Position numbers and translations under genes: made by a program. A stretch of 64,000 nt of DNA from Siphonodentalium dalli (taxonomy: Eukaryota; Mollusca; Scaphopoda; Gadilida; Siphonodentaliidae): contig CP136069.1 in the NCBI GenBank assembly GCA_032622095.1, positions 108,092,278 through 108,156,277 of the forward strand, given 5' to 3'. Shown here one piece after another: positions 1 through 11,409 of this stretch. The notes under the pieces were generated by a model. That model was not told where the DNA came from. It searched no databases and worked only from the letters and a program-made list of their open reading frames with translations. Numbering within the stretch: the stretch's first letter is position 1; each line of letters begins with the position of its first letter.

Positions 1-245
1 GTAAGAATTACTATGGAAGAATAGAGTTATGGCCCTGGCTTCGCAACTATTTGACCCAGTGACCTCATTTGAACAAATCTGAATGAGAGTCACCTAGGGG
101 ACATCCACACCAAATATGAACCAATTCGGTCTTCCGGTTTCAGAGGAGAAGATGTTCAAAGAATTGTTGACGGATGGACGGACGGACGGACGGACGAGGA
201 GTGATGACTATAGCTCCACCAGAGACTTCGTCTCAGGTGAGCTAA
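1..245 (+). repeat. Pearl-like repeat, family A (right part)
   Basis: This is the right-hand part of a dispersed repeat whose units contain 'gagttatggccctggct' and 'gacctcatttgaacaaatc'. It ends in (GGAC)n at about 170-200 and a terminal hairpin at 211-244 (TAGCTCCACC pairing with GGTGAGCTA). Other copies lie at 2025-2368, 3435-3816 and, truncated, 5540-5790. No coding capacity is seen. Confidence 0.8.
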
Positions 246-248
246 AAA

Positions 249-540
249 GCGTGAATTTATGAAGTGTAATAACATCGCATCGATGTTTTAACTTTTTGTC
301 GTTTGCGAATATCAATCAATGTTTCGACGTCGCAACCTTCACGTTGTCAAAAGTTTCGAAATTTTACGGAAAAGTTTAGTCTGTTGTGGTTTCGACGTTA
401 TAGCGTTTTTATGGCCAGTCGCTTTCGAGATTGTCGCATTATTTTTCGTCATTTTCGACATTTCATTTTAGCACATTTACATCAAAAGTTTTTCGACAAT
501 ATTTTCGCATATGCGAAAGAGGTTTTGACATGCTCCCTCA
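249..540 (-). repeat. Fragment of the CGAAA-rich TAA-flanked element family
   Basis: This is an inverted copy of sequence also found at 15070-15370 and 48566-48800. It ends at 538 with the family terminus GACATGCTCCCT next to TTCGCATATGCGAAAG. The 99-residue open frame on the plus strand is an accident of the repeat. The flank 'cagatatatgtgggctgcag' is shared with the 15-kb copy, so the two copies moved or were duplicated with flanking DNA. Confidence 0.75.
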
Positions 541-1000
541 GATATATGTGGGCTGCAGGGTGTGCCGATGGATTCAAATTTGAAATCCAAGATGGCTGCT
601 AGCGGCCATGTTTTTTAACAAATTTCCGAAATAATCGATAGCTCCCATTTGGAATTAGTCATACAAAGAGTAATATCTGAGATGGCTGCTGGCAGCCATT
701 TTTTAAATCAAATTTCGGAAATAATCGATGACTCCCATCTAAAGGTCACCTCGTGGATCCATAGGAAGTTTGGTGGCAATTAGATGAGGGATTTGGTCTG
801 TAGGATTTAGTCATGCAAAGAGTAACATTCAAGATGGCTGCCAGCGGCCATGTTTTTCATAGAAAATCGCTAAAATTATATAGCTCCCATCTAGGTGATC
901 CTAAACATGCCTATAAATTATCAATACAAGTAATTTAATTGAGGGCTGCAGGGGGGTGTCGATGGATTCAAATTTGAAATCCAAAATGCCTGCTTTTTTA
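541..1000 (+). repeat. Degenerate family B array ('aagatggctgc' units)
   Basis: Diverged units of about 165 bp share 'aatccaagatggctgc', 'cggccatgttttt' and 'gctcccatct' with the younger arrays at 6687-7704, 26966-27978 and 36556-38273. There is no microsatellite or terminal hairpin, so this is a truncated older copy. Confidence 0.65.
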
Positions 1001-1029
1001 CCGAATTTTGGAAAAAATTGATAGATCAA

Positions 1030-1235
1030 CCTCAATTCTGGATAAAGGACCATAACTCTGTTAAAAATATCAGATCAAACTGTTATTTGAACTTGATCAG
1101 TATTTTTGGGTTGAGAAACTCGCATACCAGATTTCATTCAGATCAGATATTAAATGTTTGAGTTATCGCACCATGAATAAAGTGTCAATCCAGATGTTGA
1201 CACTATGTGTACCATAGTATGGTATGGGTACACAG
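1030..1235 (+). repeat. Family D pearl-like fragment with terminal hairpin
   Basis: It matches the units at 62640-63360 ('ccataactctgttaaaaat', 'gagttatcgcaccatg') and retains the terminal near-palindrome at about 1209-1232 (ACCATAGTATGGT). The GGAC microsatellite is missing. Confidence 0.65.
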
Positions 1236-2024
1236 AAACAAGAGTCAATGACTGTGGGTCACTCACCAGACTGTAAAGACAGAGAAGACTGGGACTCTGA
1301 AGACTACAATAGTCAGTACTTGTCAAATCACTTTAAAACAAGTAGTTCTAAACAGGGACACAGGTAGAGGATCATCGTTGAACATTGGGAGGGGGTATGG
1401 GGTGGTTCACCTTTAAATTTCTAACTGCACACCCCTCCCCTACCCAATACATCATTGCCCATTACCTCCCATCTAGACCAAACTAAATTACAACTGGTAC
1501 TTAAAGATCTCCAACTGTTGGAAATTTATCAAAACCTTACTGATAATACTGGTATATATCAAAATTATTACACGTAATATATGAATCTATATACAAGTAC
1601 CAAACATGAATTCATAGTATATATAGGGTGGGTGCGAGAGTGTTAAATCTCCTATCTCTGCCCTTATTTGAACCAAATGTAAATCCCTGAGATCCATTGA
1701 TCTAGTATTTTCAAACGGTATATTAAAGAAGCTGAAGTGAGTTCATTTTCCTTAAAATAAGTTACAAAATTTAGGGAAGGGTTATCAACATGGCACAACT
1801 GATAATTGTTCCTTGAAATCATCATCATAATAAATAAGAGTAATTATTATCAATGATGAAAAGAAGTTAGTAGCCTATAAAAACATAATATTGTAACACC
1901 AGCCTCTACAACTGTAGAACACAGGACATAGGAATTAATCTAATTTAAATTGAAATGAATGACACAAATCTGACACTGTCAATTAAAACAAGATCTCATT
2001 TCATACACAAGAGACATTTTTTAC
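1236..2024. other. Intronic sequence, no gene seen
   Basis: AT-rich sequence with no open frame or splice-bounded exon that I can support. About 80 bp at 1245-1345 ('tcaatgactgtgggtcactcacc', 'ctctgaagactacaa') recurs at 4410-4500 and 47035-47125 and is probably a short dispersed repeat or the left end of family A. Confidence 0.5.
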
Positions 2025-2368
2025 TCAATGACCTCATTTGAACAAATCTGAACCACAGTCACCCAAGGACCTTTCATACCAAATATGAGCCCATTCAGCC
2101 CAATGGTACTTGAGAAGAAGACGTTTTAAGAATTACTATGGAGGGAAAGAGTTATGGCCCTGGCTTCCTAACTATTTGACATAGGGACCTCATTTGAATA
2201 AATATGAATGTGAGTCACCTAGGGAACATCCACACCAAACCCATTTGGTTTTATGGTTCAGGAGAAGATATTTAAAGAATTGTTGACAGACAGACAGACA
2301 GATGGACGACGGACGAGGAGTGATGACATTATCTCCACCGGAGACTTCATCTCAGGTGAGCTAAAAAC
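2025..2368 (+). repeat. Pearl-like repeat, family A
   Basis: Two core units are followed by a GACA/GGAC microsatellite (about 2285-2312) and the terminal hairpin ending GGTGAGCTAAAAA. The orientation is the same as at 1-245 and 3435-3816. Confidence 0.8.
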
Positions 2369-3434
2369 ATCTCTACCATACCCAAAATTAGTTACTTCCA
2401 TAACATATTAATAATAGGTTTACTCAGTCTCCCTGAATTAATGAACAAGCCTGCATAATTAAACTAACACTATTATTTGAAAATTAAAAGGTCCACAAAG
2501 GAAATACTTTCTCCTCAAAGTACAACTTGAAGATATTGAACAACAATCTTAATAGCACAAACAATGAATATTTAACACTCAAACCACAGAGCATCAATCA
2601 GTCAATCACCGATGAAAAATACATGAAATATTAAGTAAAAACTTAGAAGTGAACACTAATCCTAACTATAACAATGTATGTAGAATGCCAATTGTGTAAC
2701 ATCTATAAAAGAATGTAAATATAAGGTGCTGGGAACAATCCATGTATACTTTTGTTATGGGCACCAGACCTGTTACTTCTCCCGGATTCGCCGTGAGTCT
2801 CCCGTTTTCAACATGCATCTCACGGTTTCACAGCGACACCTCCTAATCTCACGGTTTGAAACAATTTTCTCAAACAAACAAATAATTAAAAGTTACTTTC
2901 GTATTCGTTGTACTATAACGCGGTAAGCGAGAATATGCGAGACTACCTGGGTGCGATTGTTTAGCGTACGGTGCAGATACTGCTGTTGCCGCGAGTAATT
3001 AGTCTGGCAATAAATGGTTTGTCACCCATATGTTTTAACAAACAAAGGAGGAATGAGATGAGCAACCTCACGTTATATAACTAATTAACTATGCCAGATT
3101 GTTTTCATATTGGATTACAAACGAGGTTTATGCATGACCCCTATATATAGAAAGCCCATTGAATATGGTCATTTATATATGTCTCGGTAAATTGGCGACA
3201 ATACATTATATTTTTTGAAATGTCTGATTCTGTTGAAAGACCGGCAAAACGCCGACGATACGATTCAAAGTTTAAGGACTCGTGAAATGGTATGATAAAA
3301 TTCAAAAGAAACATATGTTCTAGATTTTAAACTTTACAAGTCCGTTCCTGAATTGTACTTTTTAACATGACAGTTGAAATCTCGTGAGATCTAAATGAAA
3401 CCGAAAGTAGTTTACGGTTGTTGATAGGTGGCTC
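2369..3434. other. Intronic sequence, no gene seen
   Basis: Two short open frames start here, but neither shows a motif, codon pattern or splice structure that would support a gene. 'gagtctcccgttttcaacatgc' near 2793 resembles 'gagtctcccaatttgatg' near 42327, the rim of another repeat. Confidence 0.4.
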
Positions 3435-3816
3435 TGAAACATTTAACCCAGCGATCCCATTTGAACAAATCTGAATCCCAGTCATCCGAGGACCCTCCAT
3501 ACGAAGTATAAGCTGAATAGGCCCAATAGTTATTGAGAAGAAGTTGTTTTAAGAATCATTATGGAGGGAAAATCTTATAGCCCTTTATAGCCCTGGCGTC
3601 ACAACTATCTGACTTGGTGACCTCATTTTAACAAATCTGAATACCAGTAACCAAGGGAACATCCACACCAAATATGAACCCATTCGGTCCTATGGATCTA
3701 GAGAAGATGTTCAAAGAATTGTTGACAGAATAATGGACGGACGGGTGGACAGGATGGACGGACGAGGAGTGATGACTATAGCTCCACCGGAGACTTTGTC
3801 TCAGGTGAGCTAAAAA
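3435..3816 (+). repeat. Pearl-like repeat, family A
   Basis: Two core units, a GGAC-type microsatellite at about 3732-3766 and the terminal hairpin TAGCTCCACC...GGTGAGCTA at 3780-3812. It lies about 400 bp downstream (gene sense) of the UBR5 exon at 4200-4342. Confidence 0.8.
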
Positions 3817-4199
3817 CTAATGCCATTATGTCCATAGGGGTAGCCAGTCACCACACCAAATTTGGTTAAAATCAGTCCAGGGGTCTCGGAGAAAAAATTG
3901 CGAACAGACTCTTTTCATCTTTAATTCTGAAAATAAGTCATGCAAAATGAAAAACAGTGTTATAACCAAAGATAAATTTCCAACATCATAGCGCAAATAA
4001 ACATTTCAGTACATTATGATTTGACAACAAAAATGTTGTATGAATTTTGGCAATTTAACACTGAGTATGCACGGATATCAAAATTGGGGGTGAACAAAGA
4101 ATTTTGATTGCAGCAAGCAACGGCCCAGTTGCCGATTGGTAGAAAATATCTGTTAATAATTATTTGATTTACAGCTGAAGAAAGGTCTACTGTTCTCAC

Positions 4200-4342
4200 C
4201 TTGTTGTTGTTCTAATCTTGAATCTACAGGTGTCATTCAGTGACCAGGCTGACTCAAGTAACTGACCAATTTTCGGAACACCATCCACAACTGTGAATCC
4301 AATTGCACCACTCTGATAAATGGGAGCACTCCGCAGGCAAAC
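4200..4342 (-). CDS. UBR5: UBR5 E3 ubiquitin ligase, internal coding exon (third in window)
   Basis: UBR5 (EDD/hyd) is a giant nuclear and cytoplasmic HECT-type ubiquitin ligase with a UBA domain, N-terminal beta-propeller, UBR box, MLLE and HECT domains. This 143-nt exon has acceptor CCAG at 4343-4346 and donor AAG|GTGAG at 4201-4196, and only one frame is open (47 codons plus 2 nt). Its peptide begins [16 protein letters not shown] and contains [20 protein letters not shown], which follows the UBR5 segment reading ...GAVAFS...GIPKVG...ESVWNMNDSCRF. It enters in phase 0, matching the end of the exon at 11298. The next exon (an acidic or serine-rich linker in known UBR5) is not in the window. 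The exon was missed by simple ORF calling because it is short. Family assignment rests on remembered vertebrate sequence, but agreement over three exons is strong. Confidence 0.9.
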
Positions 4343-4974
4343 CTGGAAAGAATGTAGCTGGTTCAGGCCTCATACAAATACTTGTTGTAGACAAGCCAAC
4401 AAATGAATGTGGAGTCGCTCACCTGATTGCAAAGACTGAGACTCTGAAGACTACAACAGTTGGTAATTGTCAAATTTACTTCAAAATAAGTAGTTAGAAC
4501 TATACACTCAGCTTAGAAATTATTCACAACATACATACACAATCTTAATTCAATTAATTTTATGGCAGTGGAGGAAAAAAAACATTTATTAATTTAAAAG
4601 ATTTATTAAAATCTGAAAAGTGAATGTTATCAGGAACTAAATTCTACAGGTAATTCGTACTCAAATTTAAATGTTAAAATAGTAGGATAAAACAGACAAA
4701 GGGTATGAAAGTTTTTAAATAACCATACCAATCATGTAAGTTTAACATTTCCATGGCTGGAGCTTCTGAAATTTTGCAAAAACCCTGTGCCAATGCATTC
4801 TCTTATATATGCCTCGCATATATAAGATAATACATTGGCCTAACAATATTTACCTTGACAGCCAGTGCATTATCTTGTATATGCAAGGCTCCCTATGAGA
4901 GACTTGCATATATAACAGAATGCACAGACACAGGATCCCTAATGCTACACCAGCGCAGCTACTGCATGAAAGGG
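4343..4974. other. Intron of UBR5, left part
   Basis: It holds a copy (about 4410-4500) of the short repeat also at 1245-1345 and 47035-47125. At 4795-4920 there are inverted 'ttatatatgc' motifs around 'gagaatgcac'-type words that reappear near 57845-57890. No additional exon was found. Confidence 0.5.
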
Positions 4975-4978
4975 TTAA

Positions 4979-5274
4979 AGGTACTCAATCCAATCAGATG
5001 TTCTTAAATTACTATTTCTTTGGCTTTGGGGGTAAAATATATTAGATTCCAGTCGAGGAACCCACCCATCAAAGCTCAGGGTGATTAGATATCGATTTTT
5101 GAAGTTTGCTATTTCTATTGTGGACCAGAAGAACGTGGTCAAACGGACGAAGATGTGGATGAAGGTGGATAACTCTAAAATCAAGTGGTGGGTTCCTCGA
5201 CTCAAATCAAATATTTTTTACCCCCGAAGCCAAAGAAATAGTAATTTAGGAGCGTCTGATCGAATTGAGTACCT
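4979..5274. mobile_element. piggyBac-like MITE with TTAA duplication (296 bp)
   Basis: The element is bounded by TTAA at 4975-4978 and 5275-5278. Its inverted arms are about 100 bp long: AGGTACTCAATCCAATCAGA on the left pairs with the complement of TCTGATCGAATTGAGTACCT on the right. Both arms also contain 'ctatttctttggctt' and the matching 'aagccaaagaaatag'. TTAA duplications are the hallmark of piggyBac transposition. No protein is encoded; the two short open frames are arm and loop sequence. Confidence 0.85.
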
Positions 5275-5539
5275 TTAAGGAAACTTATCAAAAAGATTTT
5301 TGTTTTCAGTGCAATTGTTTCCTCATCAGAAGCAGGACCCACCCCATGATATAGTGGTAAAAATTAATAAATATTGGGTAAATGTTACAACTGGGAGATC
5401 AATGGTCTATGAATTTATATTCATTTTAATATCTATATTTGGTTTAGGAAAAAAATAACATGTGACAAAAAATAAAAAGTTAAAATAAAACCAAAAAATA
5501 TCTTGTTTTTCATTTTTTTTTTTTTTTTTTTTTAAGAAT

Positions 5540-5790
5540 TATGTACCTGGCTACACCCCTGTTATCCCAGTGACCTCATTTGAACAAATCTGAATCCCAG
5601 GCATCCAAGGACCCTCTGTACCAAATATAAGCTAAATAGGCCCGCTGATACTTAATAAGTTAAGTATTACTATGGAGGGAAAGATTTATTGCCCTGGCTT
5701 CACAACTAGATGACTTGATGACCTCATTTTAAGAAATCTGAATACCAGGGAACATACACACCAAACATGAACCCATTTGGTGCACTCTGT
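5540..5790 (+). repeat. Family A repeat, truncated
   Basis: Core units only ('gacctcatttgaacaaatc', 'ccaggcatccaaggacc'), without microsatellite or terminal hairpin. It is preceded by a 20-nt-plus T tract at about 5511-5534. Confidence 0.65.
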
Positions 5791-6369
5791 TATGATGTCA
5801 ATTTATAGAAAAGAAAACATTATTTATATTACGTCATTGATGTTTTTTAACTTCATCTAAGTTAATTTTATTAGGCCGAAAATAAAAATTCTCAAATACC
5901 CAACAGTCTGGTATGGTGAAATTTAATTAGGTTTTATATATGATATTGCATAATAATTGATATAAACAAGCATAGGTAAGTATGTTGTTTCTCAACAATT
6001 TGTCTATCATTAGCAAACACAACAATTGAACAAAATTGGGTGAGTTTATCAATGTTTAAGCAATCACTTATGATACACAAAATACACAATCAAGTTGAAT
6101 ATTAAATCCAGTATATTTACAGCTGATATTTAAATGTAAATGCAGTTACAAATGTCTGCTTTATTAGTCAAACCAAACCATATTAGATTGAGATAGACAA
6201 TAATTCATTATTTTGAATAAAAGGTCGTTGACTAAAATGTCATCCAATGAAGGTAGCAGGTTTGAATGATTTATGGTTTATCAAGGGCAATAATTCAAAG
6301 AAATTGTGGGAGAGGTTGATTTCACAGTTAAGGCACCCAAGTGCATATTCACTGAAAAATGTTGAAAAA
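5791..6369. other. Intronic sequence, nothing recognised
   Basis: AT-rich DNA without open frames of note, splice-bounded exons or recognisable termini. Confidence 0.4.
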
Positions 6370-6686
6370 GAGTCAATAACTCTAAAATAAAAGATGTGCT
6401 CCAGGATGTACGATTCTGTAGAAAAATGGTGATAACTCTGCCAAAATGAGTCCGACTAAACTTAAAATCGAGGTGCGCAGGTTCCCATGCTCATTGACAT
6501 CTGTACTTAAGTTTTTTTCAATTGACTGGAAAATGACGGAATACAGAGTCAGACAAAAGATGCGTCACAGGATGTACGATTCTATGTCGAAAAATGGCAA
6601 TTACTCTTCCAAAATGACTCCGACTCAACACAAAATCGCAGGTACGCAGGTTCCCATGCTGCATGACAGCTGTGCAATGTATTAAA
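6370..6686 (+). repeat. Family J tandem units
   Basis: Two diverged units of about 150 bp share 'aggatgtacgattct', 'aaaatgactccgact' and 'gcaggttcccatgct'. A third unit resumes at about 7708-7785, after the family B element, which therefore inserted into this array. 'cgcaggt-cacaggttcccatg' also links it to family F at 35-36 kb and 42.6-43.1 kb. Confidence 0.65.
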
Positions 6687-7704
6687 ATGAAAGTGTCAAT
6701 GACACTGTAGCTCAATGTGGAGAGAGAACAATTACATGTGTTACAGTCAATGGAGCGATTAGGAATGCGAAAAGTTGAAATGTCTAAGAAATACTAGATA
6801 TCAACATGAAGAGATATGTATAAAGTAAAATCCAAGATGGCCACCAGCGGCCATGTTTTCAAATGAAATTCAAAAACATTTGATAGCTCCCGTCCAGTAG
6901 ATCAATATCAAGATCAATATGAAGTTTGGTGATGATTGGATGAGGGAAGTGGACTGTCGGGTGTGCTAAAGGATTTAGTCATGCAAAAAATAAAATCCAA
7001 AATGGCATCCGGTGGCATGATTTTTAAAGAAATTCAGAAAAATAATATTACTCCCATCTTGTGGTCATCCCGAAGATCCCTGTGAAGTTTAGTGACGATC
7101 AGACAAATAGGGTGTCGTCTGTATGGCGTACCAAAGAATTTAGTCATACAAAGATGGCCATTGCCGATCATGTTTTTTTGCCGAATGATGCCAATATGAC
7201 TCGTTCCCATCTACATGTCGATGTCAACAGCTATGACAAATTTCATAATGATCCGACCAAAGATACGACTTGTAGCCCGTGCCAAAGGATTTAGTCACGC
7301 AAAGAGTAAAATCCAAGATGGTTGCCTGTGGCTATGTTTTATGGCCGAATGACCCCAAAATGACTCGTTCCCATGTTAACATCCACAACAAATTTCATGA
7401 TGATCAGACAAACAGTACAACCTATAGCCCGTGCTAATGGAATTAAATATGAAATTCAGGATGGCCACAGGGCGCCATGTTTTTTTTTTTCCTAATGACC
7501 CCAAAATGACTCGTTCCCATCTACATATCAATGTCAACAGATATGACAAATTTCATAATAATCCGACGAAAGGTACGACCTATAGCCCGTGCTAATGGAA
7601 AATGTTGATGGACGTCTCCACGCACGCACACAGACACACATACACGGATGACGGATACCAAGCCATGGCAATAGCTCAAACTTAGAAAGTAAAGTTGAGC
7701 TAAA
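6687..7704 (+). mobile_element. Pearl-like element, family B, inserted in family J array
   Basis: Its left end ATGAAAGTGTCAATGACACT contains a short palindrome and runs into GTAGCTCAA. Its core is units of about 165 bp ('aatccaagatggc', 'cggccatgttttt', 'atgactcgttcccatctac'). Its right end has a CACA/GGAC-rich tract and the hairpin TAGCTCAAAC...GTTGAGCTAA at 7671-7704. The same two ends bound the copy at 36556-38273 in different flanks, which defines the element. Confidence 0.75.
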
Positions 7705-8440
7705 AATAACTGGAAAATGACAGAAAACAGGATCAGACAAAAGATGCGTCCCAAGATGTACGATTCTATGTCGAAACGAGAGGCCGATCACGATCAGCAG
7801 ATGTTTAATCCATACCTTGGCGATAGCGATTAGCTATAACTGATAATTTGTCAAAGATATAATCACAGGAATCCATATATCAGTACCCAACTTGAAATCA
7901 AAAGCTCAAATAATTTGTCTTAAGAAGTGGTTAAAGTATTGGGGTGGGGAGGAGTAGTTTTAAATCTCATAACTATGTCCCTATTCACCCAAGGACCTCT
8001 CACTGTGAGATCCAACGGTTTAGTGATTTTGGAGGATATGTTTAGGAGTTTAAGTTAACTCATTGGAAGCAAAAGTGATAAACCCTTATCTCCGCCACTT
8101 TTGACTTGCCAGATATTCATAACTCATTCAATTCTAAAGGGAAATTATAATTTGTTGACAAGCCAGACTGCTTAAAACAACATACATGTATGGGATTCCA
8201 TCTCATATTTAAATTGTACTTTAATTACCACCCTCCCCCATTCTCCCCAGTTGTTATTTTTTATCAAAAATGGACAGACAAGATCAGATCTGACCTGTGT
8301 ATTAAACAAGCAGTCGCAGACGACGGTATACGCTGCCGAATTGTGCAGCTGGGGAAGCGCATTCTCAATAATGTTTGCATTCTCAGTATGTGCTAAACAA
8401 GAGGTGGGATTTTGTGACGTCTGTTTATTTTTTAACTCTG
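7705..8440. other. Family J remnant plus unassigned intron
   Basis: Positions 7708-7785 continue family J. Positions 7774-7835 share a coding-like stretch with 62032-62095 (see findings). The remainder up to 8440 has an open frame at 8190-8396 with no recognisable motif, which I do not call a gene. Confidence 0.4.
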
Positions 8441-8960
8441 CTGAAAATATCCGGCCGGACCTGGTTTGCGAACTAGATACTACTGGTCATGTAAATTCAT
8501 ATACCAAATATCTTTGAAATCCGTTCAGATTTGTGGAATGAGCTCTGTGACATCGTCTATTTGCTATTTGGTAAATTTGACAAAAATAATAAACCAAGTC
8601 CAATAACTCCGGTAAAAATATCCGGCCGGACATGGCTTGCGAACTCGTTCTAGGTAATGGTCAGGTGAACTCATATACCAAATATCTTTGAAATCCGTTC
8701 AGATTTGTGGAATGAGCTCTGTGACATCGTCGATTTGCTATTTGGTAAATTTGACAAAAATAATAAACCAAGTCCAATAACTCCGGTAAAAATATCCGGC
8801 CGGACCTGGCTTGCGAACTCATTCTAGGTAATGGTCAGGTGAACTCATATACCACAAATCTTTTAAATCCGTTTACATTTGTTCAAGTTATGACTCTTAC
8901 AAATTCGGGACGGACGGACGGTACGGTACGACAGACGGACGGACGGAACCCATTCCTATA
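8440..8960 (+). repeat. Pearl-like repeat, family C (173-bp units)
   Basis: Three head-to-tail units of about 173 bp each start 'aatatccggccggacctgg' (about 8447, 8619, 8792). They include 'tggaatgagctctgtgacatc' and end in a GGAC-rich microsatellite (8906-8948). Its orientation matches the other pearl-like elements. Confidence 0.8.
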
Positions 8961-9633
8961 TGTAAATTTTCAATTTGGCGAGGGACAATAAGGAATGCTT
9001 ATATTGTCAGGTGCATGCAAGATTAAGTCATAACAGGGGTGCATGGTTTTAAAAAATATAAGTAGTTTATGCCTCATTTTTTCAATGGCTGACAGTCGAA
9101 GTTCGGATATTCCTGTGCATGACGCTAAAAGCCATTAATGTGATAAAACAGTGTCATCTATTCAAGCCTCAAATTGTAACATATATACATGTATTGCGAT
9201 ATACACGTGTATAATATGCGTAGTAGATATAGATCCACAGGTTTGGGTGGTTATAATGTATTTCCTATACTTGTATACACAATTATAGTCCAGGTCTTGC
9301 TCATAGGATAAGGTGGTATGATATTTCAATTGACTGTATCAGTCTATTGGTAGCAGTCTGATACAATTACACCAGGGTTTCCGCCAGGAGAAAATAAATG
9401 AGTCCATATTTCAGCCGTATTGGGAAAACATATAAAATGACGGGGCGACCATGGTTCATCCTGTCCAGAGAATATTTTGGTATTTGTCACTGAAAAGTAG
9501 TCATTTCCTTGCACCTGAGATACTCATAAAGCAACCCAAAGCTATGTACAATGTATATTACTCAAGTTGATAATTTCCGTGAGTGCATTAATTCTGTTGA
9601 TGGTACCCAGAGCATTGGTCATGAAATTATGCA
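8961..9633. other. Intronic sequence, nothing recognised
   Basis: No supported gene, repeat terminus or exon. A 'gtttccgccaggag' motif near 9377 is not enough for a call. Confidence 0.4.
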
Positions 9634-9641
9634 CGCGAGAC

Positions 9642-10612
9642 CAGTGTTCGCGCTGTCGGTAGCCAAATTAGCCAATGGCTAATCTTTTTCGAATTTGGCT
9701 AATAAAAATTTCATTTGGCTAAAATTTTGGCTAAACTTTTTTTTACCCCAAATGGAGACTGAAAGCATGGAGTCAGAAAGCTAATTAATAAAAGCGCTCA
9801 ATAGATCGACATTGAAGACGAAGTTAGGTGACGTACGAAAGTATTTCATTATTTTCGTACTTATGAAATATCGTTCCTTAAGTAACAGCAAAATGTAAGC
9901 TCTAACATTTAGTGTAAACATATTTTATTTCCAAATCTAACATAATATACAGACAGGGTTCGCGCTGCCACTTGCCAAATTTGCCAATGGTTTTCAATTA
10001 TGTGATGTAAACGATCTAGTCCGAAAACATCGAAAGTATGAATATATCGCCGACTGTACAAAGGGAAACCCGATCGCGGACAGTACAAAGGGAAACCCGA
10101 TCTACAACTCTATCAACCAAGCGATAACAAAGTGATATGCAATCAAAGTGTGCATTGACGCCGGTATATAAGCAATTTGATCGTAACAGGCTGTTTTAAT
10201 CTGGAGAAAGAGTATGTCACTCTGCACGAAACAGCAAAAGCTCATTATTTTACATTTAATCCCATAATCCCCAATTGTCTGTCTGTCACTCACAGGGCTC
10301 CTGCACAATGCATGTTTATGATGACATTGTATTTATGACGGTCGAGGTTTATGAGCACCAAGTGTAAGACAATAGCTTAATCAGCCAAATGTGAATCACG
10401 ACAGATATTTTGTGGCTATTTGTCATCAATACCGATACAGTCAAAATAATATGCATGCTTTTATGACATATTTTAATTTGATAATGGCGTAACAATATTA
10501 AGTTATTAGTTTCCAGATATCACTTAGATATTTTCGCAAGGATAAATGATTTAAAAAAAGATATTGATATAAAACAAAAAAATAATGGCATTAAGAAGGA
10601 CATTCCCGGGTC

Positions 10613-10649
<37 letters not shown>

Positions 10650-10934
10650 CACTCTTTCACATAAAGATTAATACATTTTTAATAAATGATATATATAAAA
10701 ATACTTCTAGTTCATCAAAATTATTTAAAGTATTGTGTATTTTACCTGTGTCTGTTAGATTTTACGTTTTAGTAATTAATTGTGAACCGACCAGAAAACG
10801 ATGATTTAATTTGGCCAAAGTTCTTTTTAATTTGGCCAAAAAACATTTGGCTAAAGTTTTTTTCATTTGGCTAATAAAATTTTCATTTGGCTAAACTTTT
10901 GGCTAAAGTTTTTTTCCGTCCAGCGCGAACACTG
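9642..10934. mobile_element. Non-autonomous hAT-like element (1293 bp)
   Basis: The termini CAGTGTTCGCGCTG (9642) and CAGCGCGAACACTG (10921-10934) are perfect inverted repeats. They are flanked by near-identical 8-bp duplications, CGCGAGAC (9634-9641) and CGTGAGAC (10935-10942), as expected for hAT transposition. Both subterminal regions are packed with TTTGGCTAA words. A second left-end-like sequence (CAGGGTTCGCGCTGCCA) starts at about 9957, so an older end is nested inside. A 33-nt C tract lies at 10614-10646. No transposase is encoded. Confidence 0.85.
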
Positions 10935-11297
10935 CGTGAGACCAACATCTGATTGAAGACTTAAATAAATGAACAAGCGAAACAGTGTTTACAAATTTAT
11001 AGGATTCCGACAGGTATATTTAAACACTAAAAAGCATCTAGATGCATTGACAAATATTGCTAGCAAGGAGAATTGAATAAAGTATTTCCAAAAATGTTAA
11101 CAGGTAGCTTCCATGAAAATGAGATACATTCTGTCAATCGTAAAACTAGTGCGCTGTGACATCATACTGCAGAAGATATTTATATGAATGGTATGAACTC
11201 GTAGCTTGTTTAATATGCACCCCCAATGAAAATGAGGTTATTATAGCTCCACCAAAGACTTGTTCATAAACAAACAAATAAATTGGTGTTGTCTTAC

Positions 11298-11409
11298 CAT
11301 TGATCCTGTTGTTATATCAGAATTGGAAGAGTTTGAATCCTTTGTCTTCTTTTTTCTCGATTTTGCCTTCTCAACTATTTTGGCTCTCTGTCTTGTTGGC
11401 ATAATACCC
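11298..11409 (-). CDS. UBR5: UBR5 E3 ubiquitin ligase, internal coding exon (second in window)
   Basis: This 112-nt exon has acceptor TTTTCAG at 11410-11416 and donor ATG|GTAAGA at 11297-11292. One nucleotide completes the tryptophan codon split from the exon at 45994-46151, then 37 codons follow: GIMPTRQRAKIVEKAKSR, then KKKTKDSNSSNSDITTGSM. Known UBR5 reads WWGVVPFSQRKKMLEKARAK... followed by a basic/serine stretch and ...NITVGTQ before VCLR, so order, length and basic character agree. It ends in phase 0 and joins in frame to the exon at 4342-4200. The segment is a basic, probably flexible linker following a propeller blade. The 76-residue open frame around it merely reads through both splice sites. 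Confidence 0.9.

Noticed and set aside
303-602. 99-codon open frame and the matching 129-codon frame at 14988-15377 (minus)
   Set aside because: Both read the same dispersed repeat; similarity of the peptides reflects repeat copies, not a gene family.
4741-4974. Possible further TTAA-bounded element ending AAAGGG-TTAA at 4972-4978
   Set aside because: The candidate left end (TTAACATTTCCATGG) matches the complement of the right end poorly; not supported.
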